Below, in pieces: positions 5,556 to 5,569 of a DNA stretch of 5,569 nt. Made by a program: the position numbers and the translations under genes. The stretch is from Aquificales bacterium (lineage in GTDB: Bacteria; Aquificota; Aquificia; Aquificales; Aquificaceae), in the NCBI GenBank assembly GCA_015491275.1, contig WFWF01000139.1, positions 1 to 5,569 of the forward strand, read 5' to 3'. The notes under the pieces are model-generated. The model was not told where the DNA came from. It did not search any database and saw only the letters and a list, made by a program, of their open reading frames with translations. How positions within the stretch are numbered: position 1 is the stretch's first letter; the number at the start of each line of letters is the position of its first letter.

Positions 5556-5569
5556 GGGCGGTTAGCTCA
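5556..5569 (+). tRNA. 5' end of a tRNA gene, truncated by the window edge (isotype not determinable)
   Basis: The last 14 bases, GGGCGGTTAGCTCA, fit tRNA positions 1-14 exactly: a seven-base acceptor strand GGGCGGT, T8 and A9, the D-stem GCTC (10-13) and A14. The anticodon is outside the window. The acceptor sequence resembles bacterial tRNA-Val, tRNA-Lys and tRNA-Ile genes, but one cannot choose from this. It is transcribed divergently from phoH. Confidence 0.8.

Overview
The window reads as chromosomal DNA from a thermophilic, deep-branching bacterium, most likely a member of the Aquificota (Hydrogenobacter/Thermocrinis-like). This is inferred from the protein character: Lys/Glu/Ile-rich proteins, heavy use of AGA/AGG/ATA codons, purine-loaded coding strands, a short Obg without a C-terminal domain, and an RF2 gene without the programmed frameshift. 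No 16S or other decisive marker is present. Genes are packed tightly with small overlaps, and there are no mobile elements, CRISPR arrays or long non-coding stretches.

Layout. Positions 1-1124 (minus strand) hold a two-gene unit: a secreted outer-membrane beta-barrel protein, followed with a 16-nt overlap by the 5' part of a gene whose N-terminus is a complete MshEN-type cyclic-di-GMP-binding domain. That gene runs off the left edge. A 112-nt divergent intergenic region follows. From 1237 to 4120 (plus strand) there is a three-gene run: prfB (peptide chain release factor 2), obg (ribosome-associated GTPase) and a bacterioferritin-like four-helix protein with an extra uncharacterised helical C-terminal half. 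The genes overlap by 1 and 16 nt. This run meets tail-to-tail, with a 32-nt overlap, the minus-strand pair phoH-ybeY (5478 down to 4089). After a 77-nt AT-rich divergent spacer, the first 14 nucleotides of a plus-strand tRNA gene close the window.

How the genes fit together. prfB, obg, ybeY and phoH form a translation and ribosome-maintenance neighbourhood: termination, large-subunit assembly and nucleotide sensing, rRNA maturation and quality control, and the ATPase partner of YbeY. The ferritin-like protein is tied to it only by probable translational coupling. The left unit is functionally separate and looks like part of a c-di-GMP-controlled surface polysaccharide or pilus/secretion system.

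The most interesting points are the two perfect 24-residue MshEN motifs next to an outer-membrane barrel, the two-part ferritin-like protein, the probable leaderless start of prfB, the non-canonical G4 motif of Obg, and the 8-bp palindromic -10 element between phoH and the tRNA.
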